The position numbers and the translations under genes are program-made. A stretch of DNA of 64,000 bases, from NCBI RefSeq assembly GCF_015500075.1, contig NZ_CP045496.1:6582001-6646000 (forward strand), written 5' to 3'. The stretch's first letter is position 1; each line of letters starts with the position of its first letter. Positions 16,733 through 24,609 of this stretch are shown here, piece after piece. The notes below the pieces were generated by a model. That model was not told the origin of the DNA and made no database searches. It was given only the letters and a program-made list of their open reading frames with translations. Source of the stretch: Mesorhizobium sp. INR15 (GTDB lineage: Bacteria; Pseudomonadota; Alphaproteobacteria; Rhizobiales; Rhizobiaceae).

Positions 16733-17725
16733 ATGCTGATCTCCCAGATCCTCGACGACGCCGAGACCATTCGCGTCGTTGCCCGCAACGGCGGCAAGAC
16801 ACGCATTATCAACGGCGCCCGCAGTGTCTATTCGCTGGCGATGGAGGCCGCGCGCACGGGTGTCGGCCTCATCGCTCTCATCGATCGCAAAGGGCTCGGC
16901 GAGGCGGTTGATCTCGACGCCGCTTACAAGAAGGGTCGGCTGCTGTCGCCGATCAACCATCCCGACCCGGCGCATCTTCATCTCACCGGCACCGGCCTGA
17001 CGCATCTCGGCTCCGCCGCGACGCGCGATTCCATGCACAAGAAGCTCAGCACCGACGGCGAGGAACAACTCACCGATTCCATGAAGATGTTCCGCATGGG
17101 CCTGGAAGGCGGCAAGCCGGCAAAAGGCCAGATCGGCGTGCAGCCGGAATGGTTCTACAAGGGCAACGGCACGATGGCGGTGGCGCCGGGTGCGCCGCTT
17201 GTGTCGCCCGCTTTTGCCAAGGACGCCGGTGAAGAGCCCGAGGTTGCCGGCATCTATGTCATCGGCGACGACGGCGCGCCCTTCCGCGTCGGCTTCACAC
17301 TGTCAAACGAGTTCTCCGACCATGTCACCGAGCGTGTGAATTATCTGTTCCTTGCCCATTCCAAGCTCCGCAACGCCTCCTTTGGACCGGAGATCCTGAT
17401 CGGCGACCTGCCGTCGGATATCAGGGGCGCCTCGCGCATTGTCCGCGCCAACGAGGTGCTGTGGGAAAAGCCGTTCCTGTCGGGCGAGGCGAACATGTCG
17501 CACACCATCTCCAACCTCGAACATCACCATTTCAAATATTCAGCCTTCCGCCAGCCGGGTGATGTGCATGTGCATATGTTCGGTACGGCCACCCTCTCCT
17601 TCGCCGACGGCATCAAGACAGAAGCCGGCGATGTGTTCGAGATCGAAGCTGGGGATTTTGGCCTGCCGCTGCGCAATCCGCTTGAGATCGAGAAGCCGGT
17701 GAAGGTATCAGTGAAGGCATTGTAA
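16733..17725 (+). CDS. gguC: AraD1-family (FAH-fold) sugar-acid enzyme GguC
   Basis: This 330-residue protein matches GguC, a member of the AraD1/fumarylacetoacetate-hydrolase superfamily that includes 2-keto-3-deoxy-L-arabonate dehydratases. It begins 'MLISQILDDAETIRVVARNGG'-like sequence at 16733, with GAGAGAGGG about 7 nt upstream. 'SNEFSDHVTERVNYLFLAHS' and 'LEHHHFKYSAFRQPGDVHVH' carry the acidic and His residues usual for the metal site. The position after chvE-gguAB is as in Agrobacterium. A role in oxidising or dehydrating the imported sugar's acid is inferred from family and context; the exact substrate is not established here. Confidence 0.88.
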   Translation: MLISQILDDAETIRVVARNGGKTRIINGARSVYSLAMEAARTGVGLIALIDRKGLGEAVDLDAAYKKGRLLSPINHPDPAHLHLTGTGLTHLGSAATRDSMHKKLSTDGEEQLTDSMKMFRMGLEGGKPAKGQIGVQPEWFYKGNGTMAVAPGAPLVSPAFAKDAGEEPEVAGIYVIGDDGAPFRVGFTLSNEFSDHVTERVNYLFLAHSKLRNASFGPEILIGDLPSDIRGASRIVRANEVLWEKPFLSGEANMSHTISNLEHHHFKYSAFRQPGDVHVHMFGTATLSFADGIKTEAGDVFEIEAGDFGLPLRNPLEIEKPVKVSVKAL

Positions 17726-17754
17726 GTAAGCGCCACAAGTTGGATGGCGAGGAA

Positions 17755-18207
17755 ATGAACAAGATAAAGTTTTGCATCGCATTCGCAGGCCTAGCTCTGT
17801 TCCTCGCTCAGCCGTCATCCATCGCCTATGGCGCTGGTCAATGCAGCGAAAAATCCTACCGCGAAGCCCGGTCGGCTATGACAAGCCGGCTTCTGGCAAC
17901 CGGCTATTCGAAAGCACAAGTGGGTTTTCTGATGCGCAATGCGGATCGTATGACATCCGCCCTCCGCGGCGATAAGCTGAACGACAGTGGCCAACGTTGC
18001 GGCATCGACTCGGCTCGAGCCCATGTCCTCGGCTGTCTCGACAAGCAGCTTTTCCCTTTGCGGTCAGGTTCAAGCGCCTCGCTCAATGAGGAAAAGCAGA
18101 CCCGAGGATTTTGGGGCAGGAAGCGCCTATCTGTGCGCGAGCTGCTCTTTATCGGGCAGTTTCATGGTTGCCTGGGCGCCGCGAAAGAGTATCTGTTTCG
18201 CGGCTGA
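17755..18207 (+). CDS. Small secreted protein of unknown function
   Basis: This 150-residue protein has a signal peptide (MNKIKFCIAFAGLALFLAQP, cleavage likely after IAYGA). The mature part is helix-rich with four or more Cys (Cys in 'GQCSEK', 'QRCGID', 'LGCLDK', 'HGCLG') that could form disulfides in the periplasm. ATG 17755 has GAGGAA directly upstream. I do not recognise the family. It lies between gguC (same strand, 29 bp gap) and a convergent binding-protein gene. Confidence 0.65.
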   Translation: MNKIKFCIAFAGLALFLAQPSSIAYGAGQCSEKSYREARSAMTSRLLATGYSKAQVGFLMRNADRMTSALRGDKLNDSGQRCGIDSARAHVLGCLDKQLFPLRSGSSASLNEEKQTRGFWGRKRLSVRELLFIGQFHGCLGAAKEYLFRG

Positions 18208-18226
18208 CCCAAGCGAATAGCCAGCC

Positions 18227-18994
18227 TCAATAAATATCGAAGTCGAAATATTTTGCCTGGATCTTCTTGTAGGTGCCGTCGGCCACGATCGCGTCGATCG
18301 CCGCGTTGAGCTTGTCGCGCAAGGCGGTGTCTTCCAGGCGCACGGCGATGCCGGCCTGTGTTTCGGTGCCCTTGACGTCGCCGATCATCTTGCAGCAATC
18401 GCCGCTCGACTTCTTCATCCAGTCGACCAGCACGAACTTGTCTGAGATCACCGCATCAAGCCGGCCATTGGTCAGGTCGGTGATCGCCTCTTCCTGGGTT
18501 GGATAGAGCTTCGCTTCGGCGCCGGCCTTGCCATAGACGTCCTGGGCATAGGTGGCCTGGGTGGTCGAGGCCTGGGCGCCCACCGTCTTGCCGGCCATTG
18601 CCGCCGGTTCGGTCGAGGTGAGATCGCTGTCCTTCAGGGCGACGACCGAAAGCGGCGTCGTGTAATATTTGTTTGTAAACAAGACCTGTTTCTTGCGCTC
18701 CTCGGTGATGCTCATCGAGGCAATAATGGCATCGAACTTCTTGGCCTGCAGCGCGGGAATGATGCCGTCCCAATCCTGGGTGACGATCTCGCACTCGACT
18801 TTCATCTGGGCACACAGCGCATTGGTGATGTCGATGTCGAAGCCCTCGACCTTGCCGTCGGGAGTGATTGTGTTGAACGGAGGGTAGGCCCCCTCGGTGC
18901 CAATCTTGATTTTATCCGCCGCCTGGGCCGAACTGGCACCGAGCACCAACATGGCGGCTGTTGCCGCTGACGCGATCCATCTCGAAATCCGCAT
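18227..18994 (-). CDS. Amino-acid ABC transporter binding protein (HisJ/ArgT-like), orphan
   Basis: This 255-residue protein has a signal peptide (MRISRWIASAATAAMLVLGA, cleavage near AQA-AD). Its family 3 binding-protein core includes 'KIKIGTEGAYPPFNTITPDG', 'EGFDIDITNALCAQM' and 'FDAIIASMSITEERKKQVLFT', and it ends with 'GTYKKIQAKYFDFDIY'. The ligand-contacting pattern is that of polar/basic amino-acid binders. No permease or ATPase gene is adjacent, so it must share a transporter encoded elsewhere or act as an extra specificity subunit. A CTGTCA/TGACAG palindrome lies just upstream. Confidence 0.88.
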   Translation of the reverse strand: MRISRWIASAATAAMLVLGASSAQAADKIKIGTEGAYPPFNTITPDGKVEGFDIDITNALCAQMKVECEIVTQDWDGIIPALQAKKFDAIIASMSITEERKKQVLFTNKYYTTPLSVVALKDSDLTSTEPAAMAGKTVGAQASTTQATYAQDVYGKAGAEAKLYPTQEEAITDLTNGRLDAVISDKFVLVDWMKKSSGDCCKMIGDVKGTETQAGIAVRLEDTALRDKLNAAIDAIVADGTYKKIQAKYFDFDIY

Positions 18995-19015
18995 TTTCCT
19001 GCTTCCCCTTGAGCG

Positions 19016-19030
19016 CTGTCATTCTGACAG
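19016..19030. promoter_or_regulatory. Palindrome upstream of the orphan binding-protein gene
   Basis: CTGTCA (19016-19021) and TGACAG (19025-19030) are perfect inverted repeats around TTC, 22-36 bp before the start codon. The position would block ribosome or polymerase access, so it may be an operator. The regulator is unknown. The halves resemble PhoB half-sites but are inverted, whereas PHO boxes are direct repeats. Confidence 0.4.
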
Positions 19031-19097
19031 TCGGCAAGGGCAGCCAATCATGACGCGTTGGCGCAGGCAAGCCTGTTGCCAGACAGTGGTGGAAACT

Positions 19098-20192
19098 TCA
19101 GCGCGCGGCGCGGAAATGCTTGGACAGTTTCAGGCCCTGCGCCTGGTAGTTGGAGCCGAGATCGGTGCCATAAAGTGCCTGCGGCCGCTTCAGCATGTGC
19201 TCGTAGACCAGCCGGCCGACGATCTGGCCGTGGTCGAGGATAAACGGCACTTCGTGGCTGCGCACTTCCAGCACCGCCCGGCTGCCGGTGCCGCCGGCCG
19301 CCGAATGGCCGAAGCCCGGATCGAAGAAGCCGGCATAGTGGACGCGGAATTCGCCGACGAGCGGGTCGAAAGGCGTCATTTCGGCCGCATAGAGCGGCGG
19401 CACGTGCACCGCTTCCTGGCTGACCAGGATGTAGAATTCGTCGGGATCAAGCACCAGTTCGCCAGCGCCGCTCTTGTGGATCGGTTCCCAGAAGTCGACG
19501 ACATTTTGGGCGGCGCGCTTGTCGACATCGACCAAGCCGGTGTGGTGCTTGCCGCGATAGCCGACCAGCCCATCCTGGTCGCCGTTGAGGTCGATCGACA
19601 GCGCGATGCCACCACCGGAAATGTTCGGCGGTTCGGTGGCGACCAGCATCTCGGCGCGGTGCAATTCATGCAATTCGGCTTCCGAGAGCAGTGCATTGCC
19701 GGTACGGAAGCGGATCTGCGACAGGCGTGAGCCGGTGCGCACGACGATCGGGAATGTGCGCGGGCTGACTTCCAGATAGAGCGGGCCGTTGTAGCCGGCG
19801 GCGATCTTATCGAACTCGTGGCCGCGATCGGTCATCACGCGGGTGAAGATATCGAGCCGCCCGGTCGAACTTTTCGGATTGGCCGAGGCCGAGACGTCCG
19901 CCGGCAATGCCAGGCTCTCAAGCAATGGCACGATGTAGACGCAGCCGGTTTCCAGCACCGCGCCTTCGGCCAGATCGATCTCGTGCAGCTTCAGCCGATC
20001 GAGTTTCTCGCTGACCTTGTGATTGGGACCGGGCAGGAAAGAGGCCCGCACCCGCCAGGCCTTGCCGCCGAGCCTGAGATCGAGGCTGGCCGGCTGTATC
20101 TGGTCGGCATCAAGCGCGCGCTGTGATTTCAGCGCGCCGGACTGGAACAGCGCCGCGATGTCCTGATCGGGAAGAATGCCTGTCTGCCGCAA
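19098..20192 (-). CDS. dcd: dCTP deaminase, long double-domain form
   Basis: This 364-residue protein is predicted to convert dCTP to dUTP for thymidylate synthesis. It is about twice the length of the E. coli enzyme (193) and appears to hold two dUTPase-fold repeats. The first half has 'IQPASLDLRLGGKAWRV', 'SANPKSSTGRLDIFTRVMTD' and 'PLYLEVSPRTFPIVVRTGS'. The second half has 'GFFDPGFGHS' and 'GQIVGRLVYEHML'. Such long forms occur in Rhizobiales. The start is TTG 20192 with GGAG about 10 nt upstream. It is divergent from metZ. Confidence 0.85.
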   Translation of the reverse strand: MRQTGILPDQDIAALFQSGALKSQRALDADQIQPASLDLRLGGKAWRVRASFLPGPNHKVSEKLDRLKLHEIDLAEGAVLETGCVYIVPLLESLALPADVSASANPKSSTGRLDIFTRVMTDRGHEFDKIAAGYNGPLYLEVSPRTFPIVVRTGSRLSQIRFRTGNALLSEAELHELHRAEMLVATEPPNISGGGIALSIDLNGDQDGLVGYRGKHHTGLVDVDKRAAQNVVDFWEPIHKSGAGELVLDPDEFYILVSQEAVHVPPLYAAEMTPFDPLVGEFRVHYAGFFDPGFGHSAAGGTGSRAVLEVRSHEVPFILDHGQIVGRLVYEHMLKRPQALYGTDLGSNYQAQGLKLSKHFRAAR

Positions 20193-20280
20193 AGCTGGCT
20201 CGCTCCAAGACGGGTCTCTTTTTTCGCAGGCAGGCTTTTGCGGAGCCTGCGTGGTACAAAGCTCTTAATGAAGCCGGCAA

Positions 20281-20308
20281 TTGACGCAAGCGTGGCGCGG
20301 GTCTAAAG
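20281..20308 (+). promoter_or_regulatory. Likely metZ promoter
   Basis: TTGACG (20281-20286) followed 15-17 nt later by a TCTAAA/TAAAGG element (20302-20309) resembles an alphaproteobacterial housekeeping promoter. Transcription would start close to the 5' edge of the riboswitch. Confidence 0.5.
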
Positions 20309-20315
20309 GGTCGTT

Positions 20316-20371
20316 ATCCCGTGGTGATTTGGCCGGTCGGCTTGCAGCCACGTTAAACAAGTCGCTAAAGG
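20316..20371 (+). ncRNA. SAM-II riboswitch (metA/SAM-alpha element)
   Basis: CGTGG (20320-20324) pairs with CCACG (20348-20352) to form P1. The conserved GTGATTTGG follows the 5' strand. CTTG (20341-20344) in the loop pairs with CAAG (20358-20361) in the tail to form the pseudoknot, and the conserved GCTAAAG (20364-20370) ends the element. This is a near-consensus SAM-II aptamer, at its expected place upstream of metZ in alphaproteobacteria. Binding of S-adenosylmethionine should lower metZ expression. Confidence 0.95.
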
Positions 20372-20397
20372 ACCGTCGGGCCGCAAGGCCATATGGA

Positions 20398-20427
20398 CCG
20401 GTTGCGACTTTCGCGGCCGGTTTTTTT
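20398..20427 (+). terminator. Intrinsic terminator downstream of SAM-II (expression platform)
   Basis: CCGGTTGCGA (20398-20407) pairs with TCGCGGCCGG (20411-20420, two G-T pairs) around CTT and is followed by seven T (20421-20427). It lies between the aptamer and the metZ start. AAGTCGC in the aptamer tail (20359-20365) can pair perfectly with GCGACTT (20404-20410) in the terminator, offering a competing antiterminator. Confidence 0.85.
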
Positions 20428-20445
20428 GTGTCTGGAACAAAAGCG

Positions 20446-21633
20446 ATGAGCACCAAGAAGCATAACTGGAAGCCTCAGACCGCACTCGTGCATGCCGGGA
20501 CATTGCGTTCCGGCTTCGGCGAGACCTCCGAGGCGATCTATCTCACCCAGGGCTATGTCTACGAGACCGCGCAGGCTGCGGAAGCCCGTTTCAAGGGCGA
20601 AGAGCCCGGTTTCATCTATTCACGCTACGCCAACCCCACAGTCGACATGTTCGAGAAGCGCATGTGCGCGCTGGAAGGCGCCGAGGATGCTCGTGCGACG
20701 GCGTCGGGCATGGCGGCGGTGACCGCCGCCCTTCTGTGCAGCGCCAAGGCTGGCGATCATATCGTGGCGGCACGCGCGCTGTTCGGTTCCTGCCGCTGGG
20801 TGGTCGAGACGCTGGCGCCGAAATACGGCATCGAGGCGACGCTGGTCGACGGAACCGACATCGCCAACTGGGAGAAGGCGGTCAAGCCGAACACAAAGCT
20901 GTTCTTCCTGGAAAGCCCGACCAATCCCACGCTGGAAGTGGTCGACATATCAGCCGTCGCCTCGCTGGCCAATTCGATCGGTGCACGCCTGATCGTCGAC
21001 AATGTCTTCGCCACGCCCTTGCAGCAGAAGCCACTGCAGCTTGGCGCGCATATCGTCGTCTATTCGGCGACCAAACACATTGACGGCCAGGGCCGCTGTC
21101 TCGGCGGCGTCATCCTGTCCGACAAGAAGTGGATCGACGAGAACCTGCACGACTATTTCCGCCACACCGGCCCCAGCCTGTCGCCGTTCAACGCCTGGAC
21201 GTTGCTGAAGGGCCTCGAGACGCTGCCTTTGCGCGTGCGCCAGCAGACGGAAAGCGCCGGCAAGATCGCCGATTTCCTCGCCGAACGTCCGGAAATTGCC
21301 CGCGTCATCTACCCCGGCCGCGCTGACCATCCGCAGGCAGCGATCGTCAAGAAGCAGATGTCGGGCGGCTCGACGCTGATCTGCATGGACGTCAAAGGCG
21401 GCAAGCAGGCCGCCTTCGCCCTCCAGAACGCGCTCGACATCGTGCTGATCTCGAACAATCTCGGCGATTCCAAGAGCCTGATCACTCATCCGGCGACAAC
21501 GACGCACAAGAACCTGAGCGATGAGGCGCGTGCGGAGCTTGGGATTGGACCGGGGACACTCCGGCTGTCCGTCGGCCTCGAAGACACCGACGACCTGCTC
21601 GAGGACATCGCACAGGCGCTGAAGGCCAGGTAA
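20446..21633 (+). CDS. metZ: O-succinylhomoserine sulfhydrylase
   Basis: This 395-residue PLP enzyme makes homocysteine from O-succinylhomoserine and sulfide in methionine synthesis. The PLP Lys lies in 'VYSATKHIDGQGRCLGGV'. 'GFIYSRYANPTVDMFEKRM' and 'ATASGMAAVTAALL' are further Cys/Met-metabolism family landmarks, and the C terminus 'LRLSVGLEDTDDLLEDIAQAL' is typical. ATG 20446 is chosen since the upstream frame would run through the riboswitch and terminator; GGAA lies 8 nt before it. The SAM-II element fits the metZ assignment over cystathionine gamma-synthase. Confidence 0.95.
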   Translation: MSTKKHNWKPQTALVHAGTLRSGFGETSEAIYLTQGYVYETAQAAEARFKGEEPGFIYSRYANPTVDMFEKRMCALEGAEDARATASGMAAVTAALLCSAKAGDHIVAARALFGSCRWVVETLAPKYGIEATLVDGTDIANWEKAVKPNTKLFFLESPTNPTLEVVDISAVASLANSIGARLIVDNVFATPLQQKPLQLGAHIVVYSATKHIDGQGRCLGGVILSDKKWIDENLHDYFRHTGPSLSPFNAWTLLKGLETLPLRVRQQTESAGKIADFLAERPEIARVIYPGRADHPQAAIVKKQMSGGSTLICMDVKGGKQAAFALQNALDIVLISNNLGDSKSLITHPATTTHKNLSDEARAELGIGPGTLRLSVGLEDTDDLLEDIAQALKAR

Positions 21634-21638
21634 GGCCT

Positions 21639-22790
21639 TCACGCCCTCGATGGCGTCTCGTCCAGCTCCGCCGCTTTGGTGCGGATGATCATCTCGTTGC
21701 CGCGCCAATCGACGGCACCGCCGAGCCAGCCGCGCACCCATATCGCGGGCAGGATCAGGTCGCGCGCCATCATCGCCGGGATCGTGCGTGGCGACAGGTG
21801 CCAGCCTTTGGCCAAGGCAAGGACCCACTCGGGAAGATAGGTCGCCACCAGCACGGCTATAACGGTCAATCGCAGGCTGAAGCCGGCGTTTGCAGCCGCG
21901 ATCAGCGCAAGAACCAGCGGCACCGCCGCGCCGATCAGGATCTCCGGTGTGAAAAACAACGGGAAAGTGACGCGGCGCAGGCGCGACCACCGCGCCTGCC
22001 GCGACCAGACCTGGTCAAGTGTGCGGCGGCCAAGCGGTTGCTCGAAAGGCGCGGCAACGAGATTGACGCGCAGGCCAAGCCCGTCAACCAGCTTGGTGGC
22101 GGCGGCATCCTCGGCGCTCTCGGCGGCCAGGGCGCGGATGCCGCCATTGGCGTCCAGCAGCGGCTTGTTCAACAACATGCTCTTGCCCTGGGCGAAGCCA
22201 AGGCCAAGCGCATCGCCGGCATATTGCCAGCGCGCCTGCAGCGTGTTGAGGAAGGCGCACTCGACCTCGGCCCAGAATCCGTCAGGCCGCGAGCCTATTG
22301 GTGTCGAGCAGACCAGGCCGGTGTCGTGCCGCCAGGCCGACATCAGGTGCTGGACATAGTCCCCCGGCATCAACACGTTGGAATCGGCGATGATGACCCA
22401 GTCGTGGCGTGCCGCCTCCCAGCCCTTGATGCAATTGTTGAGCTTGGGATTGGCGCTGACCCGGTCTTCGCCGATGAGGAGCCGGGCATGCACGACGGGA
22501 AAGCGCGCAATCGCCGAGCGGATCAGCCTGACCACGGGATCGTCGGCATTGGCGACACAGAAGATGAGCTCGTAATCCGGCCAGTCGAGCGAGAAGGCCC
22601 GCTCGAGCGTCTCCTGCGTGAAAGGCTCGACCCCGCGCGCCGGCACGATGATCGACACAGGCAGCGGGTTGTCGGCAGGCGGAGGAACATGGCTTCTACG
22701 CCTCAGCTTCGACGAGGCGAGGAGAATGCTGGCGATATTTGAGGCAACAAGCGCGGCCGAAAGCGAGCCAGCTATGAGAGCGAGTTCCAT
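21639..22790 (-). CDS. Ceramide-glucosyltransferase/HpnI-like glycosyltransferase
   Basis: This 383-residue membrane glycosyltransferase of the GT21/GT2 type has an N-terminal membrane helix (about 2-25). The core follows with 'VSIIVPARGVEPFTQETLERAF', an acidic pair in 'NADDPVVRL', 'ADSNVLMPGDYV' as the D2 motif, 'QGKSMLLNKPLLD', and the acceptor-site motif 'RQARW' (Q-x-x-R-W pattern). Two to three C-terminal helices end the protein. ATG 22790 is chosen; earlier starts lack membrane character. Homologues act on ceramide, diacylglycerol or hopanoids, and no hopanoid genes are nearby, so the acceptor is open. It converges with metZ with only 5 bp between stops. Confidence 0.82.
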   Translation of the reverse strand: MELALIAGSLSAALVASNIASILLASSKLRRRSHVPPPADNPLPVSIIVPARGVEPFTQETLERAFSLDWPDYELIFCVANADDPVVRLIRSAIARFPVVHARLLIGEDRVSANPKLNNCIKGWEAARHDWVIIADSNVLMPGDYVQHLMSAWRHDTGLVCSTPIGSRPDGFWAEVECAFLNTLQARWQYAGDALGLGFAQGKSMLLNKPLLDANGGIRALAAESAEDAAATKLVDGLGLRVNLVAAPFEQPLGRRTLDQVWSRQARWSRLRRVTFPLFFTPEILIGAAVPLVLALIAAANAGFSLRLTVIAVLVATYLPEWVLALAKGWHLSPRTIPAMMARDLILPAIWVRGWLGGAVDWRGNEMIIRTKAAELDETPSRA

Positions 22791-23009
22791 GGAGATCTGG
22801 CACTCCAGAAAAGACACGGCCCGAAAGGTGACCGTTTTCGACAGAGCGCTGAGTCGCCCGCCCACCGCACACCATCATTATCATGTGTCACTTAAATGAC
22901 ATTCTTTGCCGGCACCTGCCTTGCGGGTCAGGCGTGACAAGACGCGCCCACCGTTGACCTGCTCTCACGGAGCGCCGACAGTTCAGCCTGAAATGTTTTG
23001 GAGCAGCTT

Positions 23010-23402
23010 ATGTACAGCGCCGTCACGCGCAACATCGAAGTGCAGGTTCGGCCGTTCTACCTGGAGGATCGTTCCGACCCCTCCGAGAACCGCTATGTCT
23101 GGGGTTATCAGATAACCATCGACAACCAGTCGGACGAGTTCGTGCAATTGTTGTCGCGCTATTGGCACATTACGGATGGCACCGGCCGGGTCGAAGAGGT
23201 GCGCGGCGCCGGCGTTGTCGGCGATCAGCCCGAACTCAATCCAGGCGACAGCTATCAATACACATCCGGCTGTCCGCTTTCGACGCCGTCCGGCATCATG
23301 GTCGGGCACTACACGATGCGCACCAAGCGGGGCGAGACATTCGACATCGCCATTCCCGCGTTTTCACTCGACCTGCCGGGCACCCGGCGGACGGTGAACT
23401 GA
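23010..23402 (+). CDS. apaG: ApaG (CorD-like) protein
   Basis: This 130-residue single-domain protein has a fibronectin-III-like beta fold. Landmarks are 'VQVRPFYLEDRSDPSENRYVWGYQITIDN', cited in parts as 'VEVRPFYLEDRSDP'-like sequence at the N terminus, 'LLSRYWHITDGTGRVEEV', 'GVVGDQPELNPGDSYQY' and 'SGIMVGHYTM'. ATG 23010 has GGAG 6 nt upstream. The ApaG family is linked to cation efflux/Co-Mg resistance phenotypes in enterobacteria; the biochemical role is uncertain. It is monocistronic and converges with hslO. Confidence 0.9.
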   Translation: MYSAVTRNIEVQVRPFYLEDRSDPSENRYVWGYQITIDNQSDEFVQLLSRYWHITDGTGRVEEVRGAGVVGDQPELNPGDSYQYTSGCPLSTPSGIMVGHYTMRTKRGETFDIAIPAFSLDLPGTRRTVN

Positions 23403-23463
23403 CTTTTCGATTTCTCTGAAGTTCGCCCCTCGCCGCCTGGCTTAGCGATGAGGGACCAGGTTC

Positions 23464-24474
23464 CTACTGGGCCGAGCCGAATTCCGCCGGGTCGAAGTCA
23501 TACTGCTTCGAGCAGAATTCGCAGGCGACATGGATGCCGCCATCCTCGGTGCTGTCCTTGATCTCCTGCGCCGAGAAACCCTCGAGGATGCCACGGATCT
23601 TGTCTTGCGAGCAGGAGCACTCGTCGGCAACCGGGACGCCGCCAAAGACGCGCACGCCATGCTCATGGAACAGACGGTAGAGCAACCGTTCGGCGCCGAT
23701 CGTCGGGTCGATCAGTTCGGTCGGTTCGATAGTGCCGAGCAAGGCCAGCAATTCCTGCCAGGAATTGTCGATCGGATCCGAGATGTCCTCGCGCGGATCG
23801 CCGTCGCCGCCCGGCAGATCCGGAACGCGCATGCGCTCAGGCGATTGCGGCAGGAACTGCGCCAGGATGCCACCGGCGCGCCATTGCTGGCGGGCACCGC
23901 CGACACCAGGCGTCAACAGCTTGGCCACCGAGAGCCTGAGATCTGTCGGGATCTGCTCTGACTGACGGAAATAGGTGCGCGCGGCCTCTTCCAGGGTTTC
24001 GCCGTCAAGCTGGACGATGCCCTGGTAACGCTGCGTGTGTGCGCCCTGGTCGATGGTCAGCGCCAGCACGCCACTGCCGAGCAGCGTCTGCGGCGAGCTC
24101 TCGCCGGCCGCGACCAAGGCCTCTAGCCGGTCGGCGTCAAAGCGCGCATAGGCCCGCAATGCCGAGGGCGTGGAAAAATCCGCCACCAGCATGTCAACCG
24201 GCCCATCGGTGCGGGTCTGCAGGATGAACTTTCCTTCGAATTTGAGCGAGGTGCCGAGCAGCACCGTCAGCACACAGGCTTCCGCCAGCAGGCGAGCGAC
24301 CGGCTCCGGATAGTCGTGACGGCTGAGGATGGCGTCGAGCATCGGCCCAAGCTGGACCGTGCGGCCGCGCACATCGAGCGGGCCGACCTCGAAAGGCACG
24401 ACGTGATCGTCGCCGGCGTAGCCGAATTCGCCGAGTTTAGGGTGCTGTTCAGACACTTGATGAGTTTCCAACAT
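23464..24474 (-). CDS. hslO: Redox-regulated chaperone Hsp33
   Basis: This protein of about 336 residues has the Hsp33 N-terminal substrate domain ('PFEVGPLDVRGRTVQLG', 'LLAEACVLTVLLGTSLKF') and a C-terminal zinc centre with 'ECSCSQDK' and 'CEFCSKQYDF', a CxC plus CxxC set. Oxidation of these Cys activates its holdase function. ATG 24474 and ATG 24498 both have ribosome sites (GGAG and GGAGGG); the shorter one starts closer to the conserved region. It is the last gene of argD-argF-hslO, an arrangement seen in many alphaproteobacteria. Confidence 0.93.
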   Translation of the reverse strand: MLETHQVSEQHPKLGEFGYAGDDHVVPFEVGPLDVRGRTVQLGPMLDAILSRHDYPEPVARLLAEACVLTVLLGTSLKFEGKFILQTRTDGPVDMLVADFSTPSALRAYARFDADRLEALVAAGESSPQTLLGSGVLALTIDQGAHTQRYQGIVQLDGETLEEAARTYFRQSEQIPTDLRLSVAKLLTPGVGGARQQWRAGGILAQFLPQSPERMRVPDLPGGDGDPREDISDPIDNSWQELLALLGTIEPTELIDPTIGAERLLYRLFHEHGVRVFGGVPVADECSCSQDKIRGILEGFSAQEIKDSTEDGGIHVACEFCSKQYDFDPAEFGSAQ

Positions 24475-24609
24475 GACAAAGCTCCGGGGCGCGGCCATGC
24501 CGCCCTCCGGGGCGCATGCGTCCAAACGCGCTCAATTTGCGTGATGCGCCGCAAATAGGCATCACGCGCCTCCGGATCAAGCGCCGAGGCCCCTCACGCA
24601 CCAAGACAC

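Noticed and set aside
19016..19030. PHO box
   Set aside because: Half-sites resemble CTGTCA but are inverted; PhoB sites are direct repeats with 4-bp spacing.
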